Of a stretch of DNA of 64,000 bases, positions 46,615 to 54,321 are shown piece after piece. The notes beneath the pieces are model-generated. The model did no database searches, was not told where the DNA came from, and worked only from the letters and a program-made list of their open reading frames with translations. Source of the DNA: Desulfobaculum xiamenense. Lineage in GTDB: Bacteria; Desulfobacterota; Desulfovibrionia; Desulfovibrionales; Desulfovibrionaceae. Every line of letters starts with the position of its first letter. Positions within the stretch are counted from its first letter, which is position 1. The stretch covers positions 1 to 64,000 of the forward strand of contig NZ_JAATJA010000002.1 in assembly GCF_011927665.1 (NCBI RefSeq). Direction: 5' to 3'. A program made the translations under genes and the position numbers.

Positions 46615-47378
46615 ACATCCGCGAAAGCCTGCGCCCATGGTACGAAGCCGGGCTTCAGCTTGTCTTCCGCTCCGCCTTTCCCGCCGCCAACACGGTAGAG
46701 CAGGGCGGTCATCCCTCTGTCGCGCCCGATGCGCAGACCGAATGGTCCCGCCCCGAACCCCGCGTTCGCGAGCGCAGTGCCGCGCCATCCGTGCACCACG
46801 GCCCCCGAAATGTTTCCCATGAAACATCCGCCACGAGATCGCAGGCCCCCGTGCGCCCCCAAAAGCTCACGCGCAAGGAAATCGCCGCGCAGACCGAGCA
46901 GCCCGCACCGCAGCCAAGCCCCCAGATGACCGGCCCGCAGTTCCCGTGGGACGAATTCATCACCCGGCTACGCGTCCCGTGCCGCACAGTGTGGACCTAC
47001 TGGGAACTCGGCACCGACTTCGGCAGCGCCCCCAGCGCCCCGCGTCGCGGTCTCTTCGCAAACATCATCAAGCACCTCGGCTGGCCCGGCGGCTCCATTA
47101 CCTTCTGGCCGCTGTCCGCCGAACATCAGGGCATCCTGCTGCCCCACGTCGGCCACTTCTGGCGCGGTGTGCGCGAGGCACAGGCCGAAACCGTCTTCTG
47201 CTTCGGCAGGCAGGCTTTCGACGTCCTCTTCCCCGGCGAGCCGCACAACTTCGGCATCCGCGAGAAGGGCGGCGTCAGCATCTACATCCTGCCCGGCCCA
47301 GCCGAAATGCTCGACGGTGACATGCAGGCCAAACGCACAGCATGGGCCGCCCTCAAAAGCTACCACTTCGCAGACTGA
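46590..47378 (+). CDS. Unknown protein overlapping coaBC
   Basis: About 262 aa, no family recognised. It overlaps the end of coaBC by 25 bp; a TTG at 46596 has better spacing from GGAGG (46583-46587) and ATG 46581 is also in frame. The first ~105 residues are Pro/Ala/Arg/Gln-rich and probably disordered. The ordered C-terminal part has WDEFITRLRVPCRTVWTYWE, IIKHLGWPGGSITFWPL and ETVFCFGRQAFDVLFPGEPH. A parS-like site lies inside, encoding NVSHET. A terminator follows. Confidence 0.7.
   Translation: MGLDARALDIRESLRPWYEAGLQLVFRSAFPAANTVEQGGHPSVAPDAQTEWSRPEPRVRERSAAPSVHHGPRNVSHETSATRSQAPVRPQKLTRKEIAAQTEQPAPQPSPQMTGPQFPWDEFITRLRVPCRTVWTYWELGTDFGSAPSAPRRGLFANIIKHLGWPGGSITFWPLSAEHQGILLPHVGHFWRGVREAQAETVFCFGRQAFDVLFPGEPHNFGIREKGGVSIYILPGPAEMLDGDMQAKRTAWAALKSYHFAD
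46811..46826. promoter_or_regulatory. parS-like site inside the unknown gene
   Basis: TGTTTCCCATGAAACA, 14 of 16 matches to TGTTTCACGTGAAACA, with intact outer half-sites. About 5 kb from parA. Confidence 0.55.
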
Positions 47379-47407
47379 CCACAGCCCCACGACAAACGAC
47401 ACACAAG

Positions 47408-47437
47408 GGGAGGAGCACGCCGCTCCTCCCTTTTTTT
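47408..47437 (+). terminator. Rho-independent terminator after the unknown gene
   Basis: GGGAGGAGC / GCTCCTCCC with a 5-nt loop and seven T. Confidence 0.9.
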
Positions 47438-47488
47438 GCGTCTGATGTCGCGCACAGCGCGCAGCGCGCAGCCCCGGCGCAGTGGACG

Positions 47489-47686
47489 GCCGGGTCGGTC
47501 ACGGCACATGCAAGCCGATGGCTCCGCCGGCCAAGGGGCCGCTGGCCCCCTGGACCCCCGACATGCGATAAACGTGGGTGCCCTTGGCGCACCGTGGGGC
47601 TTTGAGCGACGAAGCCCTAGTGAGGATTGTCAAGGGGGTCACCCCCTTGACTGGGGTCCGGGGCAAAGCCCCGGCCGCCGGAGGCC
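47489..47686 (-). repeat. Structured intergenic repeat, copy 4
   Basis: Inverted copy. Hairpin 2 at 47629-47651 is GTCAAGGGGGT/ACCCCCTTGAC. It is the first of two nearly identical neighbours (see the tandem unit). Confidence 0.87.
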
Positions 47687-47728
47687 ATGCCCCGCGCAGC
47701 GGCTTCTCGCTGATGGCGCAGTGGACGG

Positions 47729-47926
47729 CCGGGTCGTTCACTGCCATATGCAAGCCGTAGGCTCCGCCGGCCAAGGGGCCGCTGGCCCCCTGGACCCCCG
47801 ATATGCGATAGACGTGGATGCCCTTGGCGTGTCGTGCGGCTTTGCACGACGAAGCCCTGGTGAGGATTGTCAAGGGGGTCACCCCCTTGGCTGGGGTCCG
47901 GGGCAAAGCCCCGGCCGCCGGAGGCC
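47729..47926 (-). repeat. Structured intergenic repeat, copy 5
   Basis: Inverted copy, hairpin 2 at 47869-47891 with the same stem as copy 4 except for one T-G wobble. It sits in the nfeD upstream region; the nfeD promoter must lie within or after it. Confidence 0.87.
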
Positions 47927-48053
47927 ATGCCCCGCGCAGCGGCTCGTTCCATGGCGTCGCACAGACGGGAAACGCACCATAACTGTTTGTGTTCACAACG
48001 CGTCCTCTGGTAGGATTGAGCGCAGGATTCGCACCCAACGCACGGGAGGAGCC

Positions 48054-49382
48054 ATGCGTCGAACCGTCTTCGCGCTTCTGTTCCTGCTTGTCTTCACACC
48101 GCCATTGTGGGCGAACGAGACGCACCCGAACGGCGCGCCGTTCCGCATCCTGCATGCCCGCATTGAGGGCACCATCAATCCTGCGCAGCGCGATTTGCTG
48201 GAGGATGCGTTGAGCGAGGCGGGGCTGAAGCGCGCCGGGCTTCTCCTACTGACCATGGATACGCCGGGCGGCCTTGGGGACAGCATGCGCGAAATGGTTC
48301 AGGCCATTCTGAACTCGCCAATCCCCGTCGCCATATGGATCGGCCCGGCGGGCGCGCGTGCCGCCTCGGCAGGGATGTTTCTCGTTGCGGCATCGCATGT
48401 GGCGGGCATGGCACCAACGGCGACCATCGGCGCGGCCAGCCCCGTATCCATTGGCGGTGGCGACATGAACGGCACCATGGCCGCCAAGGTCAAGAATGAC
48501 GTCCTGAGCCTGATTCGCGGCATTGCGGCACAGCGCAAGCGCAATGTCGAGTGGTACGAGGAGGCGGTGGAGAAGAGTGTCAGCATCACGGGTGAGGAAG
48601 CCGTCCTCAAGGGCGTGGTTGAAATCGCCGCCACGGACGTGAACGACTTCATCGCTCAGGTTGCGGCACGCGGCATTCCCCACGAGGGACGCACCATCCG
48701 CTTCGACCCCGCGCGAACCGACATCATCACTTTCACACCCGGCGCGCGGCACACCATCCTCTCGTGGCTGCTCAACCCTCAAATCGCCTATCTGCTCCTG
48801 CTGGGCGGCCTCGCCGGACTCTTCTTCGAAATGACGACACCGGGGGCGGTCTTCCCCGGCGTTTTCGGCGGGCTGTGTCTTCTCCTCGCGCTGTATGCGC
48901 TCTCGGTTCTGCCCACCAACGCGGCTGGCATCCTCCTCATTCTCTTCGCCATGCTTCTCTTCATCCTCGAAATCTTCGTTACCAGCTACGGGCTGCTCTC
49001 GATTTCCGCGCTGCTGGCGCTGTTTTTTGGCTCCACCATTCTCTTCCGCGTGGACTACGGCTTCACGGGGCTACCCATGGCAACCATCATTTCCACCGTG
49101 GCCGGAGCAGGCATCATCATCGGCGCGGGCCTGTATCTCATCGCCCGAGCGCAACGCCTCGCTCCACGACTCGGACCGCAGACGCTGAAGGGACAAACAG
49201 GCACCGTGCGCACCTGGCACAGCACGGAAGGGCAGATACTCATCCGAGGCGAAATCTGGAGCGCACATTCCGCGTCCGCGCAGGATCTTCCGCCGGGCCA
49301 ACGCGTCACCGTCGTCGACCTCGACGGTCTGACGCTCATCGTGGAACCAAAGGGAGAAGAGGGCGAGGGCGTACAAGAATGA
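48054..49382 (+). CDS. NfeD-family membrane protease (long form)
   Basis: Membrane-bound ClpP-class serine protease of the long NfeD type (442 aa). A signal peptide is followed by a protease domain with MDTPGGLGDSM and ARAASAGMFLVAASHVAGMA (the serine sits in ASAG). Several membrane helices follow, then a C-terminal OB-like domain (LKGQTGTVRT). Such proteins pair with a stomatin/slipin, encoded next. GGAGGA lies 5 nt before ATG 48054; the much longer open frame upstream is repeat copies 4 and 5 read through. Copy 6 starts one base after its stop. Confidence 0.9.
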   Translation: MRRTVFALLFLLVFTPPLWANETHPNGAPFRILHARIEGTINPAQRDLLEDALSEAGLKRAGLLLLTMDTPGGLGDSMREMVQAILNSPIPVAIWIGPAGARAASAGMFLVAASHVAGMAPTATIGAASPVSIGGGDMNGTMAAKVKNDVLSLIRGIAAQRKRNVEWYEEAVEKSVSITGEEAVLKGVVEIAATDVNDFIAQVAARGIPHEGRTIRFDPARTDIITFTPGARHTILSWLLNPQIAYLLLLGGLAGLFFEMTTPGAVFPGVFGGLCLLLALYALSVLPTNAAGILLILFAMLLFILEIFVTSYGLLSISALLALFFGSTILFRVDYGFTGLPMATIISTVAGAGIIIGAGLYLIARAQRLAPRLGPQTLKGQTGTVRTWHSTEGQILIRGEIWSAHSASAQDLPPGQRVTVVDLDGLTLIVEPKGEEGEGVQE

Positions 49383-49383
49383 T

Positions 49384-49580
49384 GGCCTCCGGCGGCCGGG
49401 GCTTTGCCCCGGACCCCAGTCAGGGGGATGATTCCCTTGACAATCCTCAATAGGGCTTCGTCGCTCAAAGCCGCACGGTGCTCAAAGGGCACCCACGGCC
49501 ATCGCATGTCGGGGGTCCAGGGGGCCAGCGGCCCCTTGGCCGGCGGAGCCTACGGCTTGCATGGAGCAATGAACGACACG
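49384..49580 (+). repeat. Structured intergenic repeat, copy 6
   Basis: Lies between nfeD and the slipin gene, starting at the base after the nfeD TGA plus one. Hairpin 2 (49419-49441) has two G-T pairs but keeps its 11-bp length. It is in the same direction as the flanking genes. Confidence 0.87.
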
Positions 49581-49623
49581 GTCCGCCAACTGCGGCCATA
49601 ACGACAGACATGGAGGAAAGACG

Positions 49624-50382
49624 ATGCTTCAAGCGTTACCGGCGATTGGACTGATTCTGCTGATTCTGCTGGCCTCGCTTCGTGTCCTGAACGAATACGA
49701 GCGCGGAGTGATCTTCCGGCTGGGGCGGGTGATCGGCGCAAAGGGGCCGGGGCTGATCATCCTAATTCCGATCATTGACCGCATGACAAAGGTCAGCCTG
49801 CGCATCCTCGCATTGGACGTTCCGAATCAGGACGTCATCACGCGCGACAATGTCAGCATCAAGGTCAACGCCGTGGTCTACTTCCGCGTTGTCGACCCGG
49901 TGCGCTCCATCCTTGAGGTGGAGGACTACCTGTTCGCGACGTCGCAGTTGGCGCAGACGACGCTTCGCAGCGTGTGCGGCGGGGTGGAGCTGGACGAAAT
50001 CCTGTCGCACCGGGACACGGTGAACAACCAGATTCAGTCCATCCTCGACCAGCATACGGACCCGTGGGGCATCAAGGTCAGCACGGTTGAGCTGAAGCAC
50101 ATAGACCTCCCGCAGGAGATGCAGCGAGCCATGGCCAAGCAGGCCGAGGCCGAGCGCGAGCGCCGCGCCAAGGTCATCAACGCCGAGGGCGAATATCAGG
50201 CGGCGGATCGATTGGCCGAGGCTGCGGAGATCATCAGCAAGCATCCGGAAGCGCTCCAGTTGCGATTCCTGCAAACCATGCGCGAGATGGCCGCCGAAAG
50301 TCACGCATCCACGGTGCTTCCGCTGCCTCTTGATTTTTTTTCGTTTAACTGGAAGTCTCGCAACCGCTCCGAGGACGAATGA
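49624..50382 (+). CDS. Slipin/stomatin-like SPFH protein
   Basis: Membrane scaffold protein partner of NfeD-type proteases (252 aa). One N-terminal membrane helix ([15 protein letters not shown]), then the SPFH domain with [40 protein letters not shown] and the coiled-coil [20 protein letters not shown]. Good ribosome site (GGAGGAA). The pairing with nfeD is a known association; here the two are separated by a repeat copy. Confidence 0.92.
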   Translation: MLQALPAIGLILLILLASLRVLNEYERGVIFRLGRVIGAKGPGLIILIPIIDRMTKVSLRILALDVPNQDVITRDNVSIKVNAVVYFRVVDPVRSILEVEDYLFATSQLAQTTLRSVCGGVELDEILSHRDTVNNQIQSILDQHTDPWGIKVSTVELKHIDLPQEMQRAMAKQAEAERERRAKVINAEGEYQAADRLAEAAEIISKHPEALQLRFLQTMREMAAESHASTVLPLPLDFFSFNWKSRNRSEDE

Positions 50383-50391
50383 CCCTCCGCA

Positions 50392-50407
50392 TGTTTCACG
50401 GGAAACA
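50392..50407. promoter_or_regulatory. parS-like site after the slipin gene
   Basis: TGTTTCACGGGAAACA, one change from TGTTTCACGTGAAACA. It is the core of a longer palindrome (50387-50412) with perfect 11-bp arms, which could also act as a weak terminator. About 1.6 kb upstream of parA. Confidence 0.7.
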
Positions 50408-50525
50408 TGCGGGCACGTCAAAACCGACGCGCCACGCTGCGCGGCTCTGCGCCGTGTCCGACACAGGATGAGAACGGACACAGCTTCATCCGTCCGTTCA
50501 CCACACAACCACGCGAGACGCATCA

Positions 50526-51533
50526 ATGAAAATTCTTGTGACAGGTGCAGCCGGCTTCATCGGCTCCCACCTCAGCATGCGCTTCCTTGCCGAAGGGCAC
50601 ACCGTTGTCGGCCTCGACAACCTGAACGACTATTATTCCGTCCAGCTCAAGAAGGACCGCCTGGCCCGTTTCCAGGACAACCCGAACTTCACCCTTGCGC
50701 AGATGGACCTTGAGGACGAACAGGGTGTGGCTGAACTCTTCAAGCGCGAGAAGTTCACCCATGTCATCAACCTTGCCGCTCAGGCAGGTGTTCGGTACTC
50801 CATCGAAAACCCCAAGTCCTATATCAACTCCAATACGGTCGGCTTCCTGCATATCCTTGAAGGCTGCCGCCACAATGGTGTCGAGCATCTCGTGTTCGCG
50901 TCGTCCAGCTCCGTGTACGGCCTGAACACCACCATGCCCTTCAGCGTTCACGACAATGTGGACCATCCCATCAGCCTGTACGCCGCGACCAAGAAGTCCA
51001 ACGAGCTGATGGCGCACACCTACGCCTACCTCTACGGCCTGCCGTGCACCGGCCTGCGCTTCTTCACCGTGTATGGCCCGTGGGGCCGTCCGGACATGGC
51101 GCTGTTCCTGTTCACCAAGGCCATCCTCGAAGGCAAGCCCATCAACGTGTTCAACCACGGCAAGATGCGCCGCGACTTCACCTACATCGACGACATCGTC
51201 GAGGGTGTGGTCCGCGTGACCAAGCACACTGCCGCCCCGAACCCTGAGTGGAACGGCGCGAATCCCGATCCCGGCACGTCCTGCGCACCGTACAAGATCT
51301 ACAACATCGGCAACAACAACGTTGTAGAACTCGGCCGCTACATTGAAGTCCTTGAAGAGTGCCTTGGAAAGAAGGCCGTCAAGAACTACATGGACATGCA
51401 GCCCGGCGATGTTCCCGCCACATTTGCCAATGTTGACGACCTCATCAAGGACGTCGATTTCCGCCCGAATACGCCGATTGAAGAGGGTATTGCGAAGTTT
51501 GTGGAGTGGTACAAGGAGTATCACAACATCTAA
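50526..51533 (+). CDS. NAD-dependent UDP-sugar epimerase (UDP-glucuronate 4-epimerase type)
   Basis: Short-chain dehydrogenase-type epimerase (335 aa). NAD-binding GAAGFIGSHL, LDNLNDYY, AAQAGVRYSIENP, the catalytic YAATKKS and FFTVYGPWGRPDMALF. The NLNDYYSVQLK and PWGRPDMA segments match UDP-glucuronate 4-epimerases such as those for capsule or LPS uronic acids, rather than GalE. A perfect 15-bp terminator follows. Confidence 0.9.
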   Translation: MKILVTGAAGFIGSHLSMRFLAEGHTVVGLDNLNDYYSVQLKKDRLARFQDNPNFTLAQMDLEDEQGVAELFKREKFTHVINLAAQAGVRYSIENPKSYINSNTVGFLHILEGCRHNGVEHLVFASSSSVYGLNTTMPFSVHDNVDHPISLYAATKKSNELMAHTYAYLYGLPCTGLRFFTVYGPWGRPDMALFLFTKAILEGKPINVFNHGKMRRDFTYIDDIVEGVVRVTKHTAAPNPEWNGANPDPGTSCAPYKIYNIGNNNVVELGRYIEVLEECLGKKAVKNYMDMQPGDVPATFANVDDLIKDVDFRPNTPIEEGIAKFVEWYKEYHNI

Positions 51534-51549
51534 TTCGCATTGACAGACA

Positions 51550-51585
51550 ACCATGCCTTCCAGTATCGCAACTGGAAGGCATGGT
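51550..51585 (+). terminator. Hairpin terminator of the epimerase gene
   Basis: Perfect 15-bp arms (ACCATGCCTTCCAGT / ACTGGAAGGCATGGT), 6-nt loop, followed by ATTCGTTTT. Confidence 0.85.
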
Positions 51586-51625
51586 ATTCGTTTTGTCACA
51601 CAACGGAGGAACCTCGAGGCTCGAC

Positions 51626-51916
51626 ATGGACTTCTTGACACTCAAACACGATCTCGACACGAATTTTGCGCTCATCCTCGACAGCACGACCCACGGCGAA
51701 CTGCCCGGCTCAGACGTCGTCGCCGAATTCGTCCGACTCTGTCGGACCCTGCACATTCAGGCAGAAGAAGATTGGAATGCCGAAGCCGAGGATTTCGCCC
51801 ACCTCGCGGTGAAACTGCAGCAGGCAGTCAAGAGGGGCAACGTCCAGGAAGCGGTCATGATCGTTGATTCGCTCGACGCCGCCAAGGATTATTGCCACCG
51901 CACGTTCAGCATGTAG
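51626..51916 (+). CDS. Small unknown protein upstream of parA
   Basis: 96 aa, acidic and mostly helical (DFAHLAVKLQQAVKRGNVQEAVMIVDSL), with one cysteine in the end segment DYCHRTFSM. No signal peptide, no membrane segment. ATG 51626 has GAGG 7 nt upstream. I do not recognise it with confidence; its place immediately before the parA parS-like site is the only context. Confidence 0.65.
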   Translation: MDFLTLKHDLDTNFALILDSTTHGELPGSDVVAEFVRLCRTLHIQAEEDWNAEAEDFAHLAVKLQQAVKRGNVQEAVMIVDSLDAAKDYCHRTFSM

Positions 51917-51934
51917 CCCGTTTTTTCGAGGCTA

Positions 51935-51950
51935 TGTTTCCCGTGAAACA
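51935..51950. promoter_or_regulatory. parS-like site in front of parA
   Basis: TGTTTCCCGTGAAACA, 15 of 16 matches to the parS consensus; 20 bp before the parA start. Confidence 0.75.
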
Positions 51951-51970
51951 CCGGGGAGGAGAGTATCCGC

Positions 51971-52741
51971 GTGTCGCGTATCATAATTGTCGCCAACCAG
52001 AAGGGTGGCGTGGGCAAGACGACCACGTCCATCAACCTTGCCGCCAGTCTGGCCGTGATGGAAAAGAACGTGCTCGTCGTGGATTGCGATCCGCAGGCCA
52101 ACGCGTCCAGTGGCGTTGGCATCTATCAGGATGACGTTCAGGCCAGCACGTACAGCGTGCTGCTCGATCCGTCCTCTGCGCGGGACGCCATCCAGAAGAC
52201 GTCCATTCCGTACCTGTCCATCATCCCCGCACATCAGGATCTAGTTGCTGCGGAGTTGGAGCTGGTGAGCAAGCCCGCCCGGGAATACTTCCTGCGCGAA
52301 GCGCTGCTCCCGCTCAAGGACGAGTACGATTTCATCATCATCGACTGCCCGCCGTCGCTCGGTCTGCTTACCCTCAACGCCATGTGCGTGGGCGAGGAAG
52401 TGCTCATCCCGCTCCAGTGCGAATACTTCGCGCTGGAAGGCATCGCCAAGCTGCTCCAGACCTACGGCCTCGTGCGGCGTCGACTCAACCCGGGCATCCG
52501 GCTGCTTGGCGTCGTGCTCACCATGTACGACGCGCGCAACCGCCTTTCCCGGCAGGTTCGAAACGAAATCCGCAACACGCTTCCCGAGCACTTGCTGGAA
52601 ACCATCGTTCCGCGAAACATTCGCCTGTCCGAGGCTCCGAGCTTCGGCAAGCCCGTGGTGGGGTACGACATCAAATCCAAAGGTGCCGAGGCCTACCTCC
52701 AGTTGGCCAAGGAAGTCGTGCTTCGCAGGCCGCAGGCCTAA
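51971..52741 (+). CDS. parA: Chromosome-partitioning ATPase ParA/Soj
   Basis: Deviant Walker-A ATPase that moves ParB-bound origins (256 aa). VANQKGGVGKTTTSINLA, VVDCDPQANAS and IIDCPPSLGLLTLNA are exact family motifs. GTG start at 51971 with GGAGGA upstream. It is separated from parB by a small minus-strand gene, which is an unusual arrangement. A bidirectional terminator follows. Confidence 0.96.
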   Translation: MSRIIIVANQKGGVGKTTTSINLAASLAVMEKNVLVVDCDPQANASSGVGIYQDDVQASTYSVLLDPSSARDAIQKTSIPYLSIIPAHQDLVAAELELVSKPAREYFLREALLPLKDEYDFIIIDCPPSLGLLTLNAMCVGEEVLIPLQCEYFALEGIAKLLQTYGLVRRRLNPGIRLLGVVLTMYDARNRLSRQVRNEIRNTLPEHLLETIVPRNIRLSEAPSFGKPVVGYDIKSKGAEAYLQLAKEVVLRRPQA

Positions 52742-52761
52742 CGAATACGCATTCCAAAAGA

Positions 52762-52788
52762 AAAGCCCCCACCTGCGGCGGGGGCTTT
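52762..52788. terminator. Terminator between convergent parA and the zinc-ribbon gene
   Basis: AAAGCCCCC / GGGGGCTTT stem with a 9-nt loop; works as A/T-flanked hairpin on both strands. Confidence 0.75.
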
Positions 52789-52837
52789 CTGATGGAGCCT
52801 CTTCCGGGAAGACGCTCCACGTGTACGGACATCGGCA

Positions 52838-53251
52838 TCATTTCTTGACGGCAGCCTTGAACTCGAACGTGATCTTGTCCTTGAAATGCCGCTTCGTGAC
52901 CAGCGCCTTGCAGTGCTGACACTCGAAGGTGGCCAGTCCGCCGAGATTCGCGGACTTCAGACGGAACACGCGGGGCTCGTCCGCCTCCCAATCCTCGGTG
53001 GAGGCACCGCACAGATCGCAGTGAACCATTGTGTCGATGGGGTAGGGGAAATCCCAGTATTGCTTGAGGGTCTCCCATTCCTTGATCGGCTCGGGCTTTA
53101 CGGGTTCCTCGACGCAGCCGGGGTAGATACGCTCGACGAGCGGCATGATGTCCGAATCGAGACGGTTCCACAGTTCGGGACTGATCCAGACGCCAAGGCA
53201 CTCACCCTTCGCGTCGAAAACAAATTTCAGATTGTCATCAAGTCGGGACAT
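52838..53251 (-). CDS. Small protein with CxxC pairs, unknown function
   Basis: 137 aa. It has MVHCDLCGAST and later FECQHCKALVTK, a likely zinc site, with a region EEPVKPEPIKEWETLKQYWD between. No signal or membrane segment. It sits alone on the minus strand between parA and parB. Role unknown. Confidence 0.75.
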   Translation of the reverse strand: MSRLDDNLKFVFDAKGECLGVWISPELWNRLDSDIMPLVERIYPGCVEEPVKPEPIKEWETLKQYWDFPYPIDTMVHCDLCGASTEDWEADEPRVFRLKSANLGGLATFECQHCKALVTKRHFKDKITFEFKAAVKK

Positions 53252-53343
53252 GGTTCCTCCATAGGGATCTGGTTTGACCGGACATTTCTCCGGCTACCGC
53301 CCAGAGATGAATTGCAACACCCGCAATGTCAAGGAGTACGAGA

Positions 53344-54252
53344 ATGGCGGCACTACAGAGAGGACTCGGACGCGGCCTGGACGCATTGCTCTCCGGTTTT
53401 CAGGATGATCTGGAAGCTCCGGAGGTGGTGCTCGTTCCCATCGGGAAGATTCGCGCCAATCCCAATCAGCCCCGTCGCGACTTCGACGACGGCGCGCTGG
53501 AAGACCTCGCCGCATCCATCAAGGCCAACGGCGTGCTCCAGCCCGTACTGGTCCGGCCGCTTCAGGGTGGCCCGCACATGTACGAACTCGTCGCCGGAGA
53601 GCGCCGCTGGCGGGCCTCGCAGCTCGCCGGGCAGGCCGACATCCCCGCGATCATCAAGCGCCTCTCCGACGAGGAAAGCCTCGCCATCGCGCTCATCGAA
53701 AACCTCCAGCGCGAGGACCTGAACCCCATCGAAGAGGCACTGGGTCTCAAGCGCCTTCAGGACGAATTCAGCCTCACGCAGGAAGACCTCGCCACCCGCG
53801 TCGGCAAGAGCCGTCCGGCCATCGCCAACACGCTGCGCCTCATGCAGCTGCCCGACGACGTCCGCGACGACATCCGCACTGGACGCATGAGCGCCGGCCA
53901 TGGCCGCGCTCTTCTGGCTATCGACAATGTCGATGCGCAGGAAACCCTGCGTGCACGCATTCTTGAGGAAGGCCTTTCCGTGCGCGAATGCGAGGCACTC
54001 GCCGCATACTTCAAGCGCACCGGACACCTGCCGGACAACGGCACCGGCCCGCGTCCCACAGGAAAGAAGGGCGCGCCGCGCGAGATTCTGCCCGTCATCA
54101 CCGAACTCAACACCCGCCTGCAGGACAGCCTGAACCTGCGGGTAAAGATCACGGGCGATACCGAACAGGGCAGACTCACCGTCACCTACAAGGATCAGGC
54201 GGAGTTCCTGAACCTCATGAACCGCCTCGGCCTGAGCGTGACGCTGGACTAG
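53344..54252 (+). CDS. parB: Chromosome-partitioning protein ParB/Spo0J
   Basis: Binds parS and spreads using CTP (302 aa). The N-terminal LGRGLDALL, the CTP-site motif GERRWRASQLA, ENLQREDLNPIEEALG and the HTH region (LATRVGKSRPAIANTLRLMQL) are all present. ATG 53344 with AAGGAG 7 nt upstream is preferred to an ATG six codons earlier. Confidence 0.95.
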   Translation: MAALQRGLGRGLDALLSGFQDDLEAPEVVLVPIGKIRANPNQPRRDFDDGALEDLAASIKANGVLQPVLVRPLQGGPHMYELVAGERRWRASQLAGQADIPAIIKRLSDEESLAIALIENLQREDLNPIEEALGLKRLQDEFSLTQEDLATRVGKSRPAIANTLRLMQLPDDVRDDIRTGRMSAGHGRALLAIDNVDAQETLRARILEEGLSVRECEALAAYFKRTGHLPDNGTGPRPTGKKGAPREILPVITELNTRLQDSLNLRVKITGDTEQGRLTVTYKDQAEFLNLMNRLGLSVTLD

Positions 54253-54321
54253 ACCGCACGGAATCGGACCGACGACGAAGAATTTAACCGGCCCACCACG
54301 TGGCCGAAAGCCGAAACGACA

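Larger units (their letters stand above)
47477..47954. repeat. Tandem duplication of 239-bp units carrying repeat copies 4 and 5
   Basis: The segment starting GCGCAGTGGACGGCCGGGTC at 47477 recurs at 47716, a period of 239 bp, and each unit ends with CCCCGCGCAGCGGCT. The duplication therefore includes flanking sequence outside the element, which suggests a local tandem duplication rather than two insertions. Confidence 0.8.

Noticed and set aside
47477-47954. Possible CRISPR array
   Set aside because: Two repeat units of 239 bp with no short repeat-spacer pattern and no cas genes.
47436-48053. N-terminal extension of nfeD through repeat copies 4 and 5
   Set aside because: Translates the repeats; the ATG at 48054 with GGAGGA begins directly with a signal peptide.
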